Shown: positions 34,620 to 44,757, numbered from the stretch's first letter. The stretch: DNA of 64,000 nt from MADRE3 sp963718195 (GCA_963718195.1 CAVQYQ010000006.1:496001-560000); one strand, 5' to 3'. The notes: generated by a model not told the origin, from the letters alone. A program made the numbers and translations.

Positions 34620-36005
34620 ATGGAACGTTTAAACCTGAGGGTTGAAAAAATCGGCGGCACATCGATGTCGAGGTTCCCGGAGATCATCGACAATATTATC
34701 CTGCGTCGTAAAAATGATATTTATGGGCGGGTGTATGTCGTGTCAGCATATGCGGGTGTCACCAACGAATTGCTGGAGCACAAGAAAACAGGGCAGCCGG
34801 GCATATATGAACTCTTTGAGCAGCAGGAAAATTATCCAAGAAAAATGCTTACGCTCAGAGACAGGCTGTTTGATTTGAACGAGAGTTTTGTCCCCTCCGG
34901 CCTCCATCTCCAGGATGCAAATAATTTTATCGAAGATCGTATTGACCTCGCCATCAATATCCTGCGAAGTATGGATAATGTTCTGGCTTCCGGATATGTT
35001 ACCCGCCAGGAACTCCTGCTTGCAGCCCGGGAACTTCTGGCATCCCTTGGTGAAATGCATAGCGCCTTTAATTCAGCCAATATCCTGAAAAACCGAGGAT
35101 ACGATGCCACCTTCGTCGATTTAAGCGGCTGGGAGGATGCGCGGCAGCTCACCATTGATAAACGGATCAAGAACAGTTTCGATGCTATAGATCCCTTTAA
35201 GACCATCTGTTTCGCCACCGGCTATACGAAGGGAACAGAGGGTATTATGCGGGAATTTGATCGCGGCTATTCAGAGGTTACATTCTCGAAAATTGCCGTT
35301 TTACTGCAGGCTTCTGAAGCGATTATCCACAAAGAGTATCACCTTTGTTCCGGGGATCCCCTGGTTGTTGGCGAAGAAGAAGCTCATCCCGTCTGCAATA
35401 CAAACTATGATGTGGCGGACCAGCTCGCCGATGTCGGTATGGAGGCGATACACCCCAAAGCGTCAAAACCGCTTGAAATCAGTCTGATCCCGATTCGTGT
35501 GAAAAATGCCTTTGATCCCGATCATCCCGGAACGCTGATTACCAACGACTTCATTGCGCCAACCTCAAAAGTCGAGATTGTTACCGGCTCAGCCACCGTC
35601 ACCTGTCTTGAAGTTCATGATACCAGGATGGTCGGGGAAGTTGGCTTTGACAGGCGTATCATGGAAATATTCAGCAAGCATCAGGTTTCATATATCAGCA
35701 AAGTAACCAATGCCAATACCATTGACCTGATTGTTACTGAGCGTGATTGTTCCGCGCACCTGATCGCTGAGTTGACCGACGCTTTTGAGTTGATCTCAAC
35801 CCGCCCGGTCGCCATTGTCTGCGCGATCGGATCCAATATTGCCCAACCCGGAATCATGGCAAAAGCGTCCCAGGCACTTGCTGCCAGTAAAATCAACATA
35901 CTGGCCGTCTCCCAGACGACCCGTCAGACGAACATGCAGTTTATTGTGGAGCGATACGAATTTGCAAGAGCCCAGCAGGCGCTGCATAAGGCCTTGTGTA
36001 TGTAA
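34620..36005 (+). CDS. aspartate kinase of the ectoine type (Ask_Ect-like)
   Basis: The 461-residue protein phosphorylates L-aspartate. The N-terminus VEKIGGTSMSRFPEIIDNI, followed by VVSAYAGVTNELLEHKKTG, resembles the special aspartate kinase found with ectABC in halophiles rather than the LysC type (KFGGTSV). Other family parts are FATGYTKGTEGIMREFDRGYSE and EAIHPKASKPLE. Two ACT-like domains occupy the C-terminus (about residues 320-460). No ectA, ectB or ectC gene is in the window. It may instead serve lysine, threonine or another aspartate-family route. The ribosome site is not obvious. Confidence 0.85.
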   Translation: MERLNLRVEKIGGTSMSRFPEIIDNIILRRKNDIYGRVYVVSAYAGVTNELLEHKKTGQPGIYELFEQQENYPRKMLTLRDRLFDLNESFVPSGLHLQDANNFIEDRIDLAINILRSMDNVLASGYVTRQELLLAARELLASLGEMHSAFNSANILKNRGYDATFVDLSGWEDARQLTIDKRIKNSFDAIDPFKTICFATGYTKGTEGIMREFDRGYSEVTFSKIAVLLQASEAIIHKEYHLCSGDPLVVGEEEAHPVCNTNYDVADQLADVGMEAIHPKASKPLEISLIPIRVKNAFDPDHPGTLITNDFIAPTSKVEIVTGSATVTCLEVHDTRMVGEVGFDRRIMEIFSKHQVSYISKVTNANTIDLIVTERDCSAHLIAELTDAFELISTRPVAIVCAIGSNIAQPGIMAKASQALAASKINILAVSQTTRQTNMQFIVERYEFARAQQALHKALCM

Positions 36006-36032
36006 GCCCCAGAGTCGTCTGCTCTCAGGGGC
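36006..36032. terminator. imperfect hairpin between convergent genes
   Basis: GCCCC-AGAG (36006-36014) pairs with CTCT-CA-GGGGC (36022-36032) with a two-base bulge. It directly follows the aspartate kinase stop codon and lies before the end of the minus-strand mechanosensitive channel gene. No T-run follows, so the assignment is weak. Confidence 0.35.
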
Positions 36033-36072
36033 AATATCTGGGCATAGTCTGAATGATTCTTATTAGATCGAG

Positions 36073-38413
36073 CTATGGCTCCGTCGCCGGATCGGGTTTC
36101 TGATTTTCTATCTGCTGCTGTTCGTCTGCGATCAGGGCTGCGGCTGCTCCGGCCTGTAAGATTTTCTCCTGTGTTTCCCTGTCGGTGGAGTCTCTCTTCG
36201 CTTGTTCAGGAAAATCTACAATCACCTTGCGATGAGCATAGTAAATACCCTTGGCGTTAAGTGCTTCTGTTAAACGCCTGAAGGCTTCTCGCTTGATGAC
36301 GAACTGTTTCCCAGGTTTTGCGGTGAATTTTACCCTGATCACCATCACCGAATTGGTAATCTCATAAACACCCTGGGATTTGACAGGCAGGATAAAGTCA
36401 TCACCAAGGTCTTCATCTTCAAGCATCGCAATGCCTACTTTCTTGATGATTTTTCGGACCTTGTCAATGTCTGTATCATAAGGAAATTCCAATGGAAACT
36501 TGATAACGATACCACCGCGCATATAATTGGTGATTGCCCCCAGGTCGCTGTGCGGTACTACCTGCAGCATACCCAGATGATGTCTGAGCATCACATTTCT
36601 GAGGGTGATTGCCTCTACAGTCCCACGTATTGAGCCCGCCTGGATATATTCACCGACCCGAAAGGCGTCATCGAGGAGAAAGAAAAAACCGGAGAGAACA
36701 TCCGAGACCAGCTTCTGGGCGCCAAAGCCGATGGCAAGTCCAAGGACACCTGCACCGGCCAGGAGCGGCCCTATATTGACTCCCAGAGCGGAGATGACGA
36801 TCAGGATGACCATGACCACAAGAACGGTACCAATCACCTTGCGCAGCATTGGCAGTAAGGTCTGGGAACGGCCCCGCGGCGCGGCACCACCGAATTCATT
36901 ATCATCATCCTCTTCCTTTTCTTCTTCCTGTGGGGCTGCCTCTTCCAGTTTCCTTTCAATATATCGGTTGGCAAATCGCCAGCACACCAGAGCCAGGGCA
37001 AGGACGACGATTGATTGAAAGAGTGCATTGACCGCTGCTGTTGCAAATGGGATATCATATCCCCACAGGGAAAGAATCCAGGTGGCAAGTATTGCGATGA
37101 GAATATATTTGAATATCGAGTAGGATTTGGCAGTTATTTCCATCTGCCGCTCGAGTATTTCCTGTTCACGTTGCTGTGCATCGACAGGCTCACCTGGTTC
37201 GTCTTCCTCGATTTTACCCAGGCCAAGTGAATCAACAACAGCCGATGTCAGCAGTCTTCCAGCATAACTCAGGCCAAAATAGATGGGTACGATGAGCAAG
37301 CTGATGATAAACTGACCCTTGCCTGTCGCCGTGCCGCTCAGCTGCTGACCAATCCAGACAAACCAGACGACAGCCAGATAAACAAGAGCAAGCGTGTGCC
37401 AGTAGCATGGCAAGTTGTCGTTTGATCCATCCGCCTTTATCTTCTTCGATCCTGGCGATGAGTGCGGTGGCAACAGGTTTTTTCAGATAGATCATCAGGT
37501 AGCAATAAAGAGCGATAATTATGGTGCCCAGAATCATGATAACCCAGGACACCGACTGTGGCCGGGCGCCGAGTTCTTTCACCAGGGCGACAAGCAGGAG
37601 CCCTGATCCCAGGACACCAAATGAATACTTGAAGGCGATAGACAGGGGTTTGACCAGAGGTTGATCAATGTTAAACGGCCGTGATTGTCTGTCATCTGGT
37701 GAAAAAAGGATCCGGCTGATGATGGAGCAGAGTGAAAAAATAAGGATAACACCCAGTATTAACTGGAAAAGCATTCGTCCTTTGACACCGATATCTCCTG
37801 CCATGAGCAGAAAAGTGATGGTGGCAGATATGGCGAGCACCACTAGTGCGGCCAGCGCTGGAAGGTTGCGAACCAGTCCAACCCAGAGCAGCGCTGTTGC
37901 TTCTGCCTGTGGTGGAGTAAGCCCCTGTAGCGAATCCAGTTTTGATCTGACAATTCGTTTGAAGAGGAAGGCAAACAGAAAACCAAGAGCAATGGCAATA
38001 ATGGCGCGAAGCAGTACACTCCAGAAACCAGGTGCTCCTTTTGAGTCACCGGTTGCCTGAATACTCCTGAGAAGATCTGCAGGCACCTGGGGAGCGTAAG
38101 CCATGACACTTGATTCACTGATTTCATCACCTTTTCCCGAATCAAGCATGTGGAGCCATTGGCTGATGAACATGAGCTGCTGTTTTTCTGACAGTTGCGA
38201 TACTGGAACGAGATCTGCGTCACTATTTTCAGCGTCAGTTTTTGATGTGTTCTCAGATACCGGTTCAGCCGGCTTTATTGCAACGTCTGGGGATTCGGTT
38301 TGTTGCGGGGCAGCTGTTTCTTTATCAGACCCGCTGGCCGCAATTGAGCTGACAGTTCCGACAAGAAATAGCAGGAGGAAGAGCAGAGATACGAGCCTGA
38401 ATAGTAATTTCAT
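36073..38413 (-). pseudogene. large MscS-type mechanosensitive channel, frameshifted
   Basis: The two frames belong to one protein of about 780 residues: a signal peptide (MKLLFRLVSLLFLLLFLVG), a low-complexity periplasmic part, several membrane helices, then WIKRQLA which in the second frame continues CYWHTLALVYLAVVW. The join lies near 37405-37412, and the total length is a multiple of three plus one, so one extra base is present. The C-terminal half has the MscS core: GVLGLAIGFGAQKLVSD, the DAFRVGEYI beta domain and VVPHSDLGAITNY. It would release solutes upon osmotic down-shock. Both parts look conserved, so error or recent mutation is likely. Confidence 0.85.
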
Positions 38414-38775
38414 TCAATTTCTCCAAAAGGTTTCATGAGTATGGGATAGCGGCGGGTACTGCCCTGCATATTAATCACTTATTTGTGTTAGGTAAAGAAC
38501 GATAAATAAATACAAACTCTTTTACCGTTCGATGTCGCCTGGTTATGTTCATTTATCTGTTTTGCCCATGGTCCTGCTTTTGATTTTATTTGCCTGGAAA
38601 AATTATTGAATCTGTGATTGTATCTGGTACGTGCAGATATTGTGCTGCTTTTCCGGTCCCCGTCAGCATGTAGCAAAAACCATAAATTTCGATATGCTCA
38701 AAAAGAGTATCCCTGAGAACTTCTGATAGAGCCTGAGTATCCATGTCAGATTATTTTGTTTAGAGCGGTCGCCTG
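38414..38775. other. divergent intergenic region, MscS/acyltransferase
   Basis: The gap holds the ribosome site of the MscS gene (GGAG before 38413) and must contain promoters in both directions. I see no convincing sigma70 pair, hairpin or gene. An open frame at 38488-38676 has no supporting features. Confidence 0.25.
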
Positions 38776-39870
38776 ATGGCTAAAATGCGAGACACATACT
38801 TTGATGCGTTCAAGGGGATGATGATTCTGTCGGTTATCAATATTCATACCGTCTACTGGTCTCTAAAGCCCTATACCCCTGATATACTGAGGGAACTGGC
38901 ATATTTTGTCGATATTCCAATTTTCTTTTTTATCTCCGGCTATTTTGCCAGATACACTTCATTCTGGCTCAGCGCAGGCCAGGCCCTGCGTCAACTGATT
39001 CGGCTCTACCTCAGGTATCTGGTCATAACAATACTGGTGGTGGTCGGCACCTTAGTCTGGCTGTATGTCTTCCTGGACCGCATACCAGATGGCCTGGGGG
39101 AAAGTCTGTTGAGTGTCCTGTCAATGAAGCTCTCCGGTGAACTCTGGGGCTATTTTAAAGGTTATTATGGTAACCTGTGGTACCTGCATACCTATTTCCC
39201 GATGTTGCTGATTGTCCCGGTGGTGATCGGGTTGCCGTTTTTTCCCCGATTCAAGTATTCGGTGCTGCTCTTTCTGCTTGTTCTCTATTTTTTAATGACC
39301 TACCAGTTTAAAGGGCACGTATTCTTGTTACGGTCCTGGGGTGATATCTTTTTTTACTGCTTCTTTTTCGTGCTTGGCACGGTTTACCGGACAGAGGAAG
39401 ACCGGCTGCCTGCACGTCTGGTGCTTTTCTCCCTTGGGGTGAACTGTCTTATGGCCTGGTTCATCTTTCACCTGGATGGCGGAGAGCTGCGGCTGTCGAG
39501 ATATAAATTTCCACCTTCTCTGGAATGGCTCATATACAGTCTCTTGCTCGTGCATGTATTCGTGCTGATCAGACCGTACTGGAATAATACGCTGCGCCCT
39601 CTGCTTCGCCGCATAGCATCATGGTTGGAATGGATTGGTAATAACTCCTTGACCGTCTACCTGATTCAGGGACTGGTCTGCTCTATTCCCTATCATTTCG
39701 CTGCTGGTCTGGCACATGCGGTTTCGTCGACACCGCTTCTCTATCTTGTTGTTTATGGGTTTAACGTGTCGGTGGCCATAGCCCTGTCAGTCATCTATAC
39801 ATGGTCTGGAAGATATCTGCAAAATTGGTATAAAAGGCGGAAGATATCCTCAGATTTTACCGAAAAGTAA
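38776..39870 (+). CDS. membrane acyltransferase (acyltransferase-3 family)
   Basis: The 364-residue integral membrane protein has about ten hydrophobic helices. The start YFDAFKGMMILSVINIHTVY fits the conserved N-terminus of the acyltransferase-3 family, with the histidine of the first helix, and IPIFFFISGYFARYT follows the second helix. GNLWYLHTYFPMLL fits the central loop. Members O-acylate carbohydrates of the cell surface or antibiotics; the acceptor here is unknown. An alternative ATG at 38785 (MRDTYFD) is possible. It stands alone, with an AT-rich spacer before the secreted protein that follows. Confidence 0.85.
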   Translation: MAKMRDTYFDAFKGMMILSVINIHTVYWSLKPYTPDILRELAYFVDIPIFFFISGYFARYTSFWLSAGQALRQLIRLYLRYLVITILVVVGTLVWLYVFLDRIPDGLGESLLSVLSMKLSGELWGYFKGYYGNLWYLHTYFPMLLIVPVVIGLPFFPRFKYSVLLFLLVLYFLMTYQFKGHVFLLRSWGDIFFYCFFFVLGTVYRTEEDRLPARLVLFSLGVNCLMAWFIFHLDGGELRLSRYKFPPSLEWLIYSLLLVHVFVLIRPYWNNTLRPLLRRIASWLEWIGNNSLTVYLIQGLVCSIPYHFAAGLAHAVSSTPLLYLVVYGFNVSVAIALSVIYTWSGRYLQNWYKRRKISSDFTEK

Positions 39871-40109
39871 AACACTCGGGCGGATGGTGTATCATTGATA
39901 GGAATAGTTCCTGTAAATATTTGAACTCCGCTTGAAAAAGCCAATCGCCGGTAGTATAGTGCTGCGGTTGAACGAAATTGTAGTTTATCCTGACAGTATA
40001 GACTCAAATCCAGCCACGCTGTTTGATTTGTTCTTGAAACACTCACAGGGAAATAATCGTATTATCTTGATTCGCGAAGATTCAGCTCAAATATAGAGGT
40101 GAGAAACTG

Positions 40110-40859
40110 ATGAAGAAACACATTTTATACATGTTGATGGGCTGTCTGGCGGTATTGGCGCTGGCGGGTGCGGTTAATGGTTTTGCTGAAGCTGTGCCGG
40201 TTGAAAAGGATATCGATATCGTATGGACGAAATCAGATGGTATCCGACCTGAGATTTTCTATACTTCAAAGGTTGCAGGGGGCTGGTCGGAGCCGGTGAT
40301 GGTGACCGATGATTATTACGATAACATGCATCCGGTAATCGACCGTGACAGCGGCGATACCCGCTGGCTGTTCTGGACAGCCTATGATAACAATCGGACC
40401 GAAATCAGGTATGCCACTGGTTCTGCAGGAGAATGGGAGAGTAGTCAGACGCTTGCAGATGAACTGACGTCCAATAGTGGTCCATCCGTTGTTATTGATG
40501 AAAACGATTCGGTCTGGGTTGTCTGGTCAGCCAGTGATGGTGGTCCTGATGATATTTATTATGCGGTAAACAGGGATGGAGAGTGGTCCGATCCGCGTAT
40601 TTTTCATGAACCAAATGACGTTCCTGACACATTACCTGTTGTGTCATTAACTGACGAAGGAATGGTTTCGGTATCCTGGAAACAGGTCCAGGGAGATAAG
40701 TATGTATTGGTAACAAAAGATTATGACGGGGCTGAATGGTCGCTTCCAGTCGCCAGCGAAATAGCAGATGAAGACGAAAAAGATGATTCTGAAGCAGATA
40801 GGATCGTACTACCCGAATTTATTAACCCGAATGGCAGGGTATTCATTCGGGTTTACTAA
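40110..40859 (+). CDS. secreted beta-propeller-like protein of unknown function
   Basis: The 249-residue protein starts with a signal peptide (MKKHILYMLMGCLAVLALAG, cleavage probably after GFAEA). The mature part contains about four imperfect repeats of the kind W.S.DGxxxEIFYT... xGGWSEP, as in sialidase or BNR-type propellers: WTKSDGIRPEIFYTSK, WTAYDNNRTEIRYAT, WSASDGGPDDIYYAV and SWKQVQGDKYVLVTK. A cluster of acidic residues precedes the C-terminus. AGGTG lies before the ATG. It is followed after three bases by the frame of the next secreted protein, so both may be co-expressed. No catalytic residues are identified. Confidence 0.78.
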   Translation: MKKHILYMLMGCLAVLALAGAVNGFAEAVPVEKDIDIVWTKSDGIRPEIFYTSKVAGGWSEPVMVTDDYYDNMHPVIDRDSGDTRWLFWTAYDNNRTEIRYATGSAGEWESSQTLADELTSNSGPSVVIDENDSVWVVWSASDGGPDDIYYAVNRDGEWSDPRIFHEPNDVPDTLPVVSLTDEGMVSVSWKQVQGDKYVLVTKDYDGAEWSLPVASEIADEDEKDDSEADRIVLPEFINPNGRVFIRVY

Positions 40860-40912
40860 AAATGGATAATACTTTAAAACAGTGCATCCATCGAAATACG
40901 AGGATTAACTCA

Positions 40913-41902
40913 ATGCTTAAGAAAATTCTTGCCGTTCTGACTGTCGTCATATTCTTTGCAGTACCTCATTCCAGTAGTGGGCAAAGCTCTTCAGTTGAGG
41001 ATCGACCACTCACCATTGTCACCTTCGGCGACTCAATTACCCGAGGATTTGGTGCGACACCATATTCCGTATTTCTGAAGAGAAACTTTACGGCTGCCGG
41101 CTGTCTCGTGGTTGTCATAAACGAGGGTAGAGACTCAGAGACCACCATTACCGGGCGAGAGCGGATCAGCAGTGTTCTGGCAAAACATAAACCAGACTAT
41201 ATACTGATCATGGAGGGGGCAAATGATGCCCGCAGCGGTATCGGTTCTGGTACGGTCAAAGCAAACCTTGGGGCAATGATGAATAAAGCGGTTGCAGCCG
41301 GTACCATACCAATCGTTGCCTCCATTACACCAAATACCGAATCAGGGTCAGAGAACCGGGCGATCCCAAACAGCTATAATCCAGGTATCGCCGCTGCTGC
41401 TGCCGAACGTGGAGTTACCTATATTGACGTTTATACCCCTTTACAGGGACCAAACTGGGGAAGGTATAATCTTGACGGCCTGCACCTGACAAATGCAGGA
41501 CAAAAGGTCGTTGCCGATCTGTTCTATGCCGTGCTTCCCTGCAGTGGCGGCGGTTCCGGTGGAGACAGCGGCGGCGGAGGCTGTTTTATCGCAACGGCTG
41601 CTTACGGTTCTCTGCTTGAGCCCCATGTTGTCCTGCTCCAAGAGTTCAGGGATACCTTCCTGCTGACCAATGCACCTGGTAAAAAGTTTGTTTCACTTTA
41701 CTACACCTACTCACCGCCGATTGCAGATTATATCGCTGAACATGAGTTCTTGAAGCGTTCCGTACGATTCCTGCTGCTGCCGCTTGTCGGCCTGTCGTAC
41801 CTGCTGGTGAACGGAATGTGGTATCTTGTTCCGGTTACACTGGTGGTTCTGAGCCTTTTGGTCATTGGCAGTTTGAGAAGCAGAGGAGTTCACAGGGTTT
41901 AA
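40913..41902 (+). CDS. secreted SGNH/GDSL hydrolase with C-terminal CFI box
   Basis: After a signal peptide (MLKKILAVLTVVIFFAVPHS) the protein shows the SGNH hydrolase motifs: Ser41 in TFGDSITRGFG, the Gly of NEGRDSETT, GANDAR with the Asn, and Asp188/His191 in LDGLHLTNAG. A glycine/serine linker leads to Cys224 in CFIATAAYGS, which with EFRDTFL, PGKKFVSLYY and YSPPIADYIA is the CFI-box-CTERM pattern that I know as a C-terminal sorting or anchoring module. A hydrophobic helix near the C-terminus and a basic tail follow. The start at 40913 is chosen over 40862 because the signal peptide begins there. Terminator at 41931. Confidence 0.86.
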   Translation: MLKKILAVLTVVIFFAVPHSSSGQSSSVEDRPLTIVTFGDSITRGFGATPYSVFLKRNFTAAGCLVVVINEGRDSETTITGRERISSVLAKHKPDYILIMEGANDARSGIGSGTVKANLGAMMNKAVAAGTIPIVASITPNTESGSENRAIPNSYNPGIAAAAAERGVTYIDVYTPLQGPNWGRYNLDGLHLTNAGQKVVADLFYAVLPCSGGGSGGDSGGGGCFIATAAYGSLLEPHVVLLQEFRDTFLLTNAPGKKFVSLYYTYSPPIADYIAEHEFLKRSVRFLLLPLVGLSYLLVNGMWYLVPVTLVVLSLLVIGSLRSRGVHRV

Positions 41903-41930
41903 TGATCTCCTGCTTTATCCAGTAGTTATA

Positions 41931-41966
41931 AAAAAAACCGGTTCTGCGATGGACCGGTTTTTTTTA
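41931..41966. terminator. intrinsic terminator, usable on both strands
   Basis: A run of A (41931-41937), CCGGTTC (41938-41944), a six-base loop, GGACCGG (41951-41957) and eight T form a 7-bp stem with one G-U pair and a U-tract. The A-run makes it work on the minus strand as well, for the operon ending with nitroreductase at 42029. Confidence 0.85.
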
Positions 41967-42028
41967 TTTAAACAAAAAGTTAACCTCTGAGTTGCAATTA
42001 GCTGGGTGTACCAGAGGTAATTCAGTCG

Positions 42029-42811
42029 TTACCTGACACTCTCTCCATCATCACACCACGACCTGATCATTTGTTGTACTGACCGGGTCATTTCGATGCT
42101 GTATTCCGCACTAAATTTTTTAAGGTAATAATGCTGTCCTGTGTTTGCTGTGTTGCCAGTGAATGATCCCGGCTGCATGTCCGAAAAAATCTGGTGCAGG
42201 GTCGCCTTGGCCGGGCGCTCGTACTGATTCTGCTGGACGATATGGGCCCGGTTGATTCGTGATGTCAGTTTTCGTGAGGCCGCACTGGCTGTGGGATAGC
42301 CAAAGCAGAGCATTGTTATCGGGAAGGTATATTTCGGGAGATTGAAGAGCTCTTGGTGCTGTTCATAATTCTCCATGATGTCCCCGATATAACAGGAGCC
42401 AACCCCGAGAGATTCAGCCGCAATTACCGACGTCTGGGCGGCAATCAGGGCATCGCAGCAGGCGAGCATCAAATCTCCTTCAGCCGGCAGTCGCATTTTG
42501 AGGTGGTGACGGTCGCAATAGGCCGGAACATCTGAGGCGAGGAAATAGTCAAACCAGCGCTGATAATCGGCAAGAAAGAGCAGAACCAGTGGCGCTTTGG
42601 CAATAAACGGCTGATGGTCGCAGGTCGTCACAAGTTTTTGCTTCAATTCCGGGTCAGTGATCTGAAGAATCGAATAGAGCATCATATTCCCGGCAGTTGG
42701 AGATCTGATTGCTGCCTCAAGAATCTGGTCGATGGTGTCCTGTTCAAGGGGTTTTTTTAAAAAGGCCCGGGTTGATCGGCGATCATGTATTATTTCAAGG
42801 GTCTGGTTCAT
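42029..42811 (-). CDS. nitroreductase family protein
   Basis: This 260-residue flavoprotein resembles NAD(P)H-dependent FMN nitroreductases. The N-terminus RRSTRAFLKKPLEQDTIDQILEAA is the typical FMN phosphate-binding start, PTAGNMMLYSI fits the next loop, and a C-terminal GVGSCYIGDI and FGYPTA region completes the fold. The natural substrate is unknown; quinones, flavins and nitro compounds are used by relatives. It is last in the minus-strand peptide-salvage cluster, 57 bases after the dipeptidase, so its membership in that operon is likely but its role there is unclear. Confidence 0.87.
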   Translation of the reverse strand: MNQTLEIIHDRRSTRAFLKKPLEQDTIDQILEAAIRSPTAGNMMLYSILQITDPELKQKLVTTCDHQPFIAKAPLVLLFLADYQRWFDYFLASDVPAYCDRHHLKMRLPAEGDLMLACCDALIAAQTSVIAAESLGVGSCYIGDIMENYEQHQELFNLPKYTFPITMLCFGYPTASAASRKLTSRINRAHIVQQNQYERPAKATLHQIFSDMQPGSFTGNTANTGQHYYLKKFSAEYSIEMTRSVQQMIRSWCDDGESVR

Positions 42812-42867
42812 ATTGTCTCCGCCAGTTCAGAGGGGGCGGTCGGAAATATTGGTTATGACCGGTAAAA

Positions 42868-43899
42868 TCAGTCTATGGTCTGAGCGTATACACGCAGGAA
42901 ATTTCCTCCAAGTACACCAATGATCTCTTTTTCCCGATACCCTCTTTCAATGAGGGCAGCAGTGAAATCCTCCAGGTGCGAGTGGTCCGTAATGATATCG
43001 CATGCCGGCAAGGCGTCTTCCATCTGCAGGTAATCGCTGAAGCTGTTGCAGATATCAAAGCCGATACCGACATGTTCGATTCCTGCAATTTCAGCAATAT
43101 GTTCGACATGGTCCACCATATGGGTGGGGCTCGCTTTCTCTTTATCTTTGTGATTAAAGACATTTACTGAATTAATACCGATTACTCCACCGTTTTTGCC
43201 GATAGCCCTGATCTGGTCATCAGTCAGATTTCGCATACTGTCCACAAGCGTCCTGCAGTTTGAGTGTGATGCGACAAGTGGTTTACTGGCAACCTCGATT
43301 GCATCCCAGAATCCTTCATCGTTTAAGTGACTCACGTCGATAAAAAGGCCAAGACGTTCCGCCTCTTCAATCAAATGAACACCAAAGGGTGTCAGGCCAC
43401 CCTTTCTGCCTTCTCTGGTACGTTCGAAAAAAGCACCATCGCCACTATAGTTACGCCGGCTCCAGACCAGCCCAAGTCCTCTGAGCCCAAGCTCGTAGAA
43501 TATTCGTAACAGGTTGAGGTCATTTTGGAGTGGTTCGGCCCCTTCAAGCGAAAGAAACAGTGCCGTTTCTCCTGCTTCTTTTGCCCTGAAGGCGTCCGCT
43601 GTTGAACGACAGATCCTGAATTTGCCAGGTGTTTCGTCAATCTCCCGATGGAGATAGCTGATCTGGTCAAGCGCCCTTCTCAGTCCCATTTCAGGGAGGA
43701 AGAGGTCGTGGATGAAAATGGCTGAGACAATCAGGTCAAAACTGCCTGCTTGGAATTTTGGCAGGTAATTATTTACGATCACATTTTTTTCACCTCGTTC
43801 ACGCCGGTTGGCAAGATCATAGGTAAGATCGAAGTGGGCATCGACGGTAAATGCTTTTTGGTGAATGTCATCTATCTGGTCACGGAGGTTTTTATTCAT
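42868..43899 (-). CDS. M19-family (renal-dipeptidase-type) dipeptidase
   Basis: This enzyme is a zinc dipeptidase that splits dipeptides, often with a D-residue at the C-terminus. The metal ligands are seen as HFD in VDAHFDLTYDLA, Glu in LSLEGAEPL, His in IDVSHLN and His in VASHSNCRTLV; RNLTDDQIRAIGKNGGVIGIN is a further family block. The protein has 343 residues and no signal peptide, so it is cytoplasmic. AAGGA precedes the start by six bases. It follows the D-aminopeptidase gene and may finish the breakdown of murein-derived or other imported dipeptides. Confidence 0.92.
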   Translation of the reverse strand: MNKNLRDQIDDIHQKAFTVDAHFDLTYDLANRRERGEKNVIVNNYLPKFQAGSFDLIVSAIFIHDLFLPEMGLRRALDQISYLHREIDETPGKFRICRSTADAFRAKEAGETALFLSLEGAEPLQNDLNLLRIFYELGLRGLGLVWSRRNYSGDGAFFERTREGRKGGLTPFGVHLIEEAERLGLFIDVSHLNDEGFWDAIEVASKPLVASHSNCRTLVDSMRNLTDDQIRAIGKNGGVIGINSVNVFNHKDKEKASPTHMVDHVEHIAEIAGIEHVGIGFDICNSFSDYLQMEDALPACDIITDHSHLEDFTAALIERGYREKEIIGVLGGNFLRVYAQTID

Positions 43900-43935
43900 G
43901 TTAATCCTTGAAACCGGCTCTATTGGCCTGAACTA

Positions 43936-44733
43936 TCAGAGTGTAAAGAGAAAAAATCGAAGGATGTCAAAATAATCATCAGCTGTAAAACAAATCTGAT
44001 TGGCAGCAATGAGCCGGGCACCAGGGTAAAAACCAGATTTATAGGCGTCCAGATGGTTTGAGTAGGTAATACAAACATCAAACCGGGAAGGCAGATCAGC
44101 CAGACAATTATTTAGTTCCATGGAAAGGGCGTTGCAGGCCCCCTCAAAAATTTTTTCAGCAGCAAGGTGGGGATGAATATTGATGGTCGATGCCCCAATT
44201 CCAGATTTTATCGCTGCCGAACCGATGTCAGGGACGAGTGTGGAGGCATGATTACAGAGTTGCTGATCTCCCGAGACAAACACCACCGGCACCTTTTCAT
44301 ACATTGCCGTATACCAGTTGATAAGAAATTCTGAAGCCTGCTGGCCATTGATCATCAGCTCGGAGATTTTGGTGCTCATTGTATGCGAAAGGGGGTTGCC
44401 GGTTCCTCCTGCATAGGAGTGATAGCCGATCATCATTGCAGCATCAAAAGAGGAGTCGAGTTCCTGCATCATCATATAGGGGTGGTTGCTCCAGCCTCTG
44501 ATCAGCCGGCTGTTACGCGGCAATTGGTCGGCGATGATATTCCTGGCGGAATCATGGGCATCCCTGATGACGATTTCTGTAGCACCACCTCTGATCGCTC
44601 CCTCACAGGCGGCAACAACCTCTGCAGTCATCTGCTTCTGAAACGCTGGGTATTCGTCTTTACCGCTGGTGACCTCGAGCCAGTCGGTCGTGCCGCAGAT
44701 ACCTTCAAGGTCGACGCTGATATATATCTTCAT
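43936..44733 (-). CDS. M55-family D-aminopeptidase DppA-like
   Basis: The enzyme removes N-terminal D-amino acids such as D-Ala from short peptides. The zinc and active-site positions match Bacillus subtilis DppA closely: Asp8 and Glu10 in SVDLEGICG, His60 in RDAHDSA, His105 in IGYHSYA, His117 in SHTMS and Glu135 in ASEFLINWY (B. subtilis 8, 10, 60, 104, 115, 133). The length of 265 residues is normal. To avoid confusion with the peptide-binding protein also called DppA, no symbol is given. GGGAG lies before the ATG. It sits between the epimerase and the dipeptidase. Confidence 0.93.
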   Translation of the reverse strand: MKIYISVDLEGICGTTDWLEVTSGKDEYPAFQKQMTAEVVAACEGAIRGGATEIVIRDAHDSARNIIADQLPRNSRLIRGWSNHPYMMMQELDSSFDAAMMIGYHSYAGGTGNPLSHTMSTKISELMINGQQASEFLINWYTAMYEKVPVVFVSGDQQLCNHASTLVPDIGSAAIKSGIGASTINIHPHLAAEKIFEGACNALSMELNNCLADLPSRFDVCITYSNHLDAYKSGFYPGARLIAANQICFTADDYFDILRFFLFTL

Positions 44734-44757
44734 CTCTGCTCCCTGAGCCCATCATGC

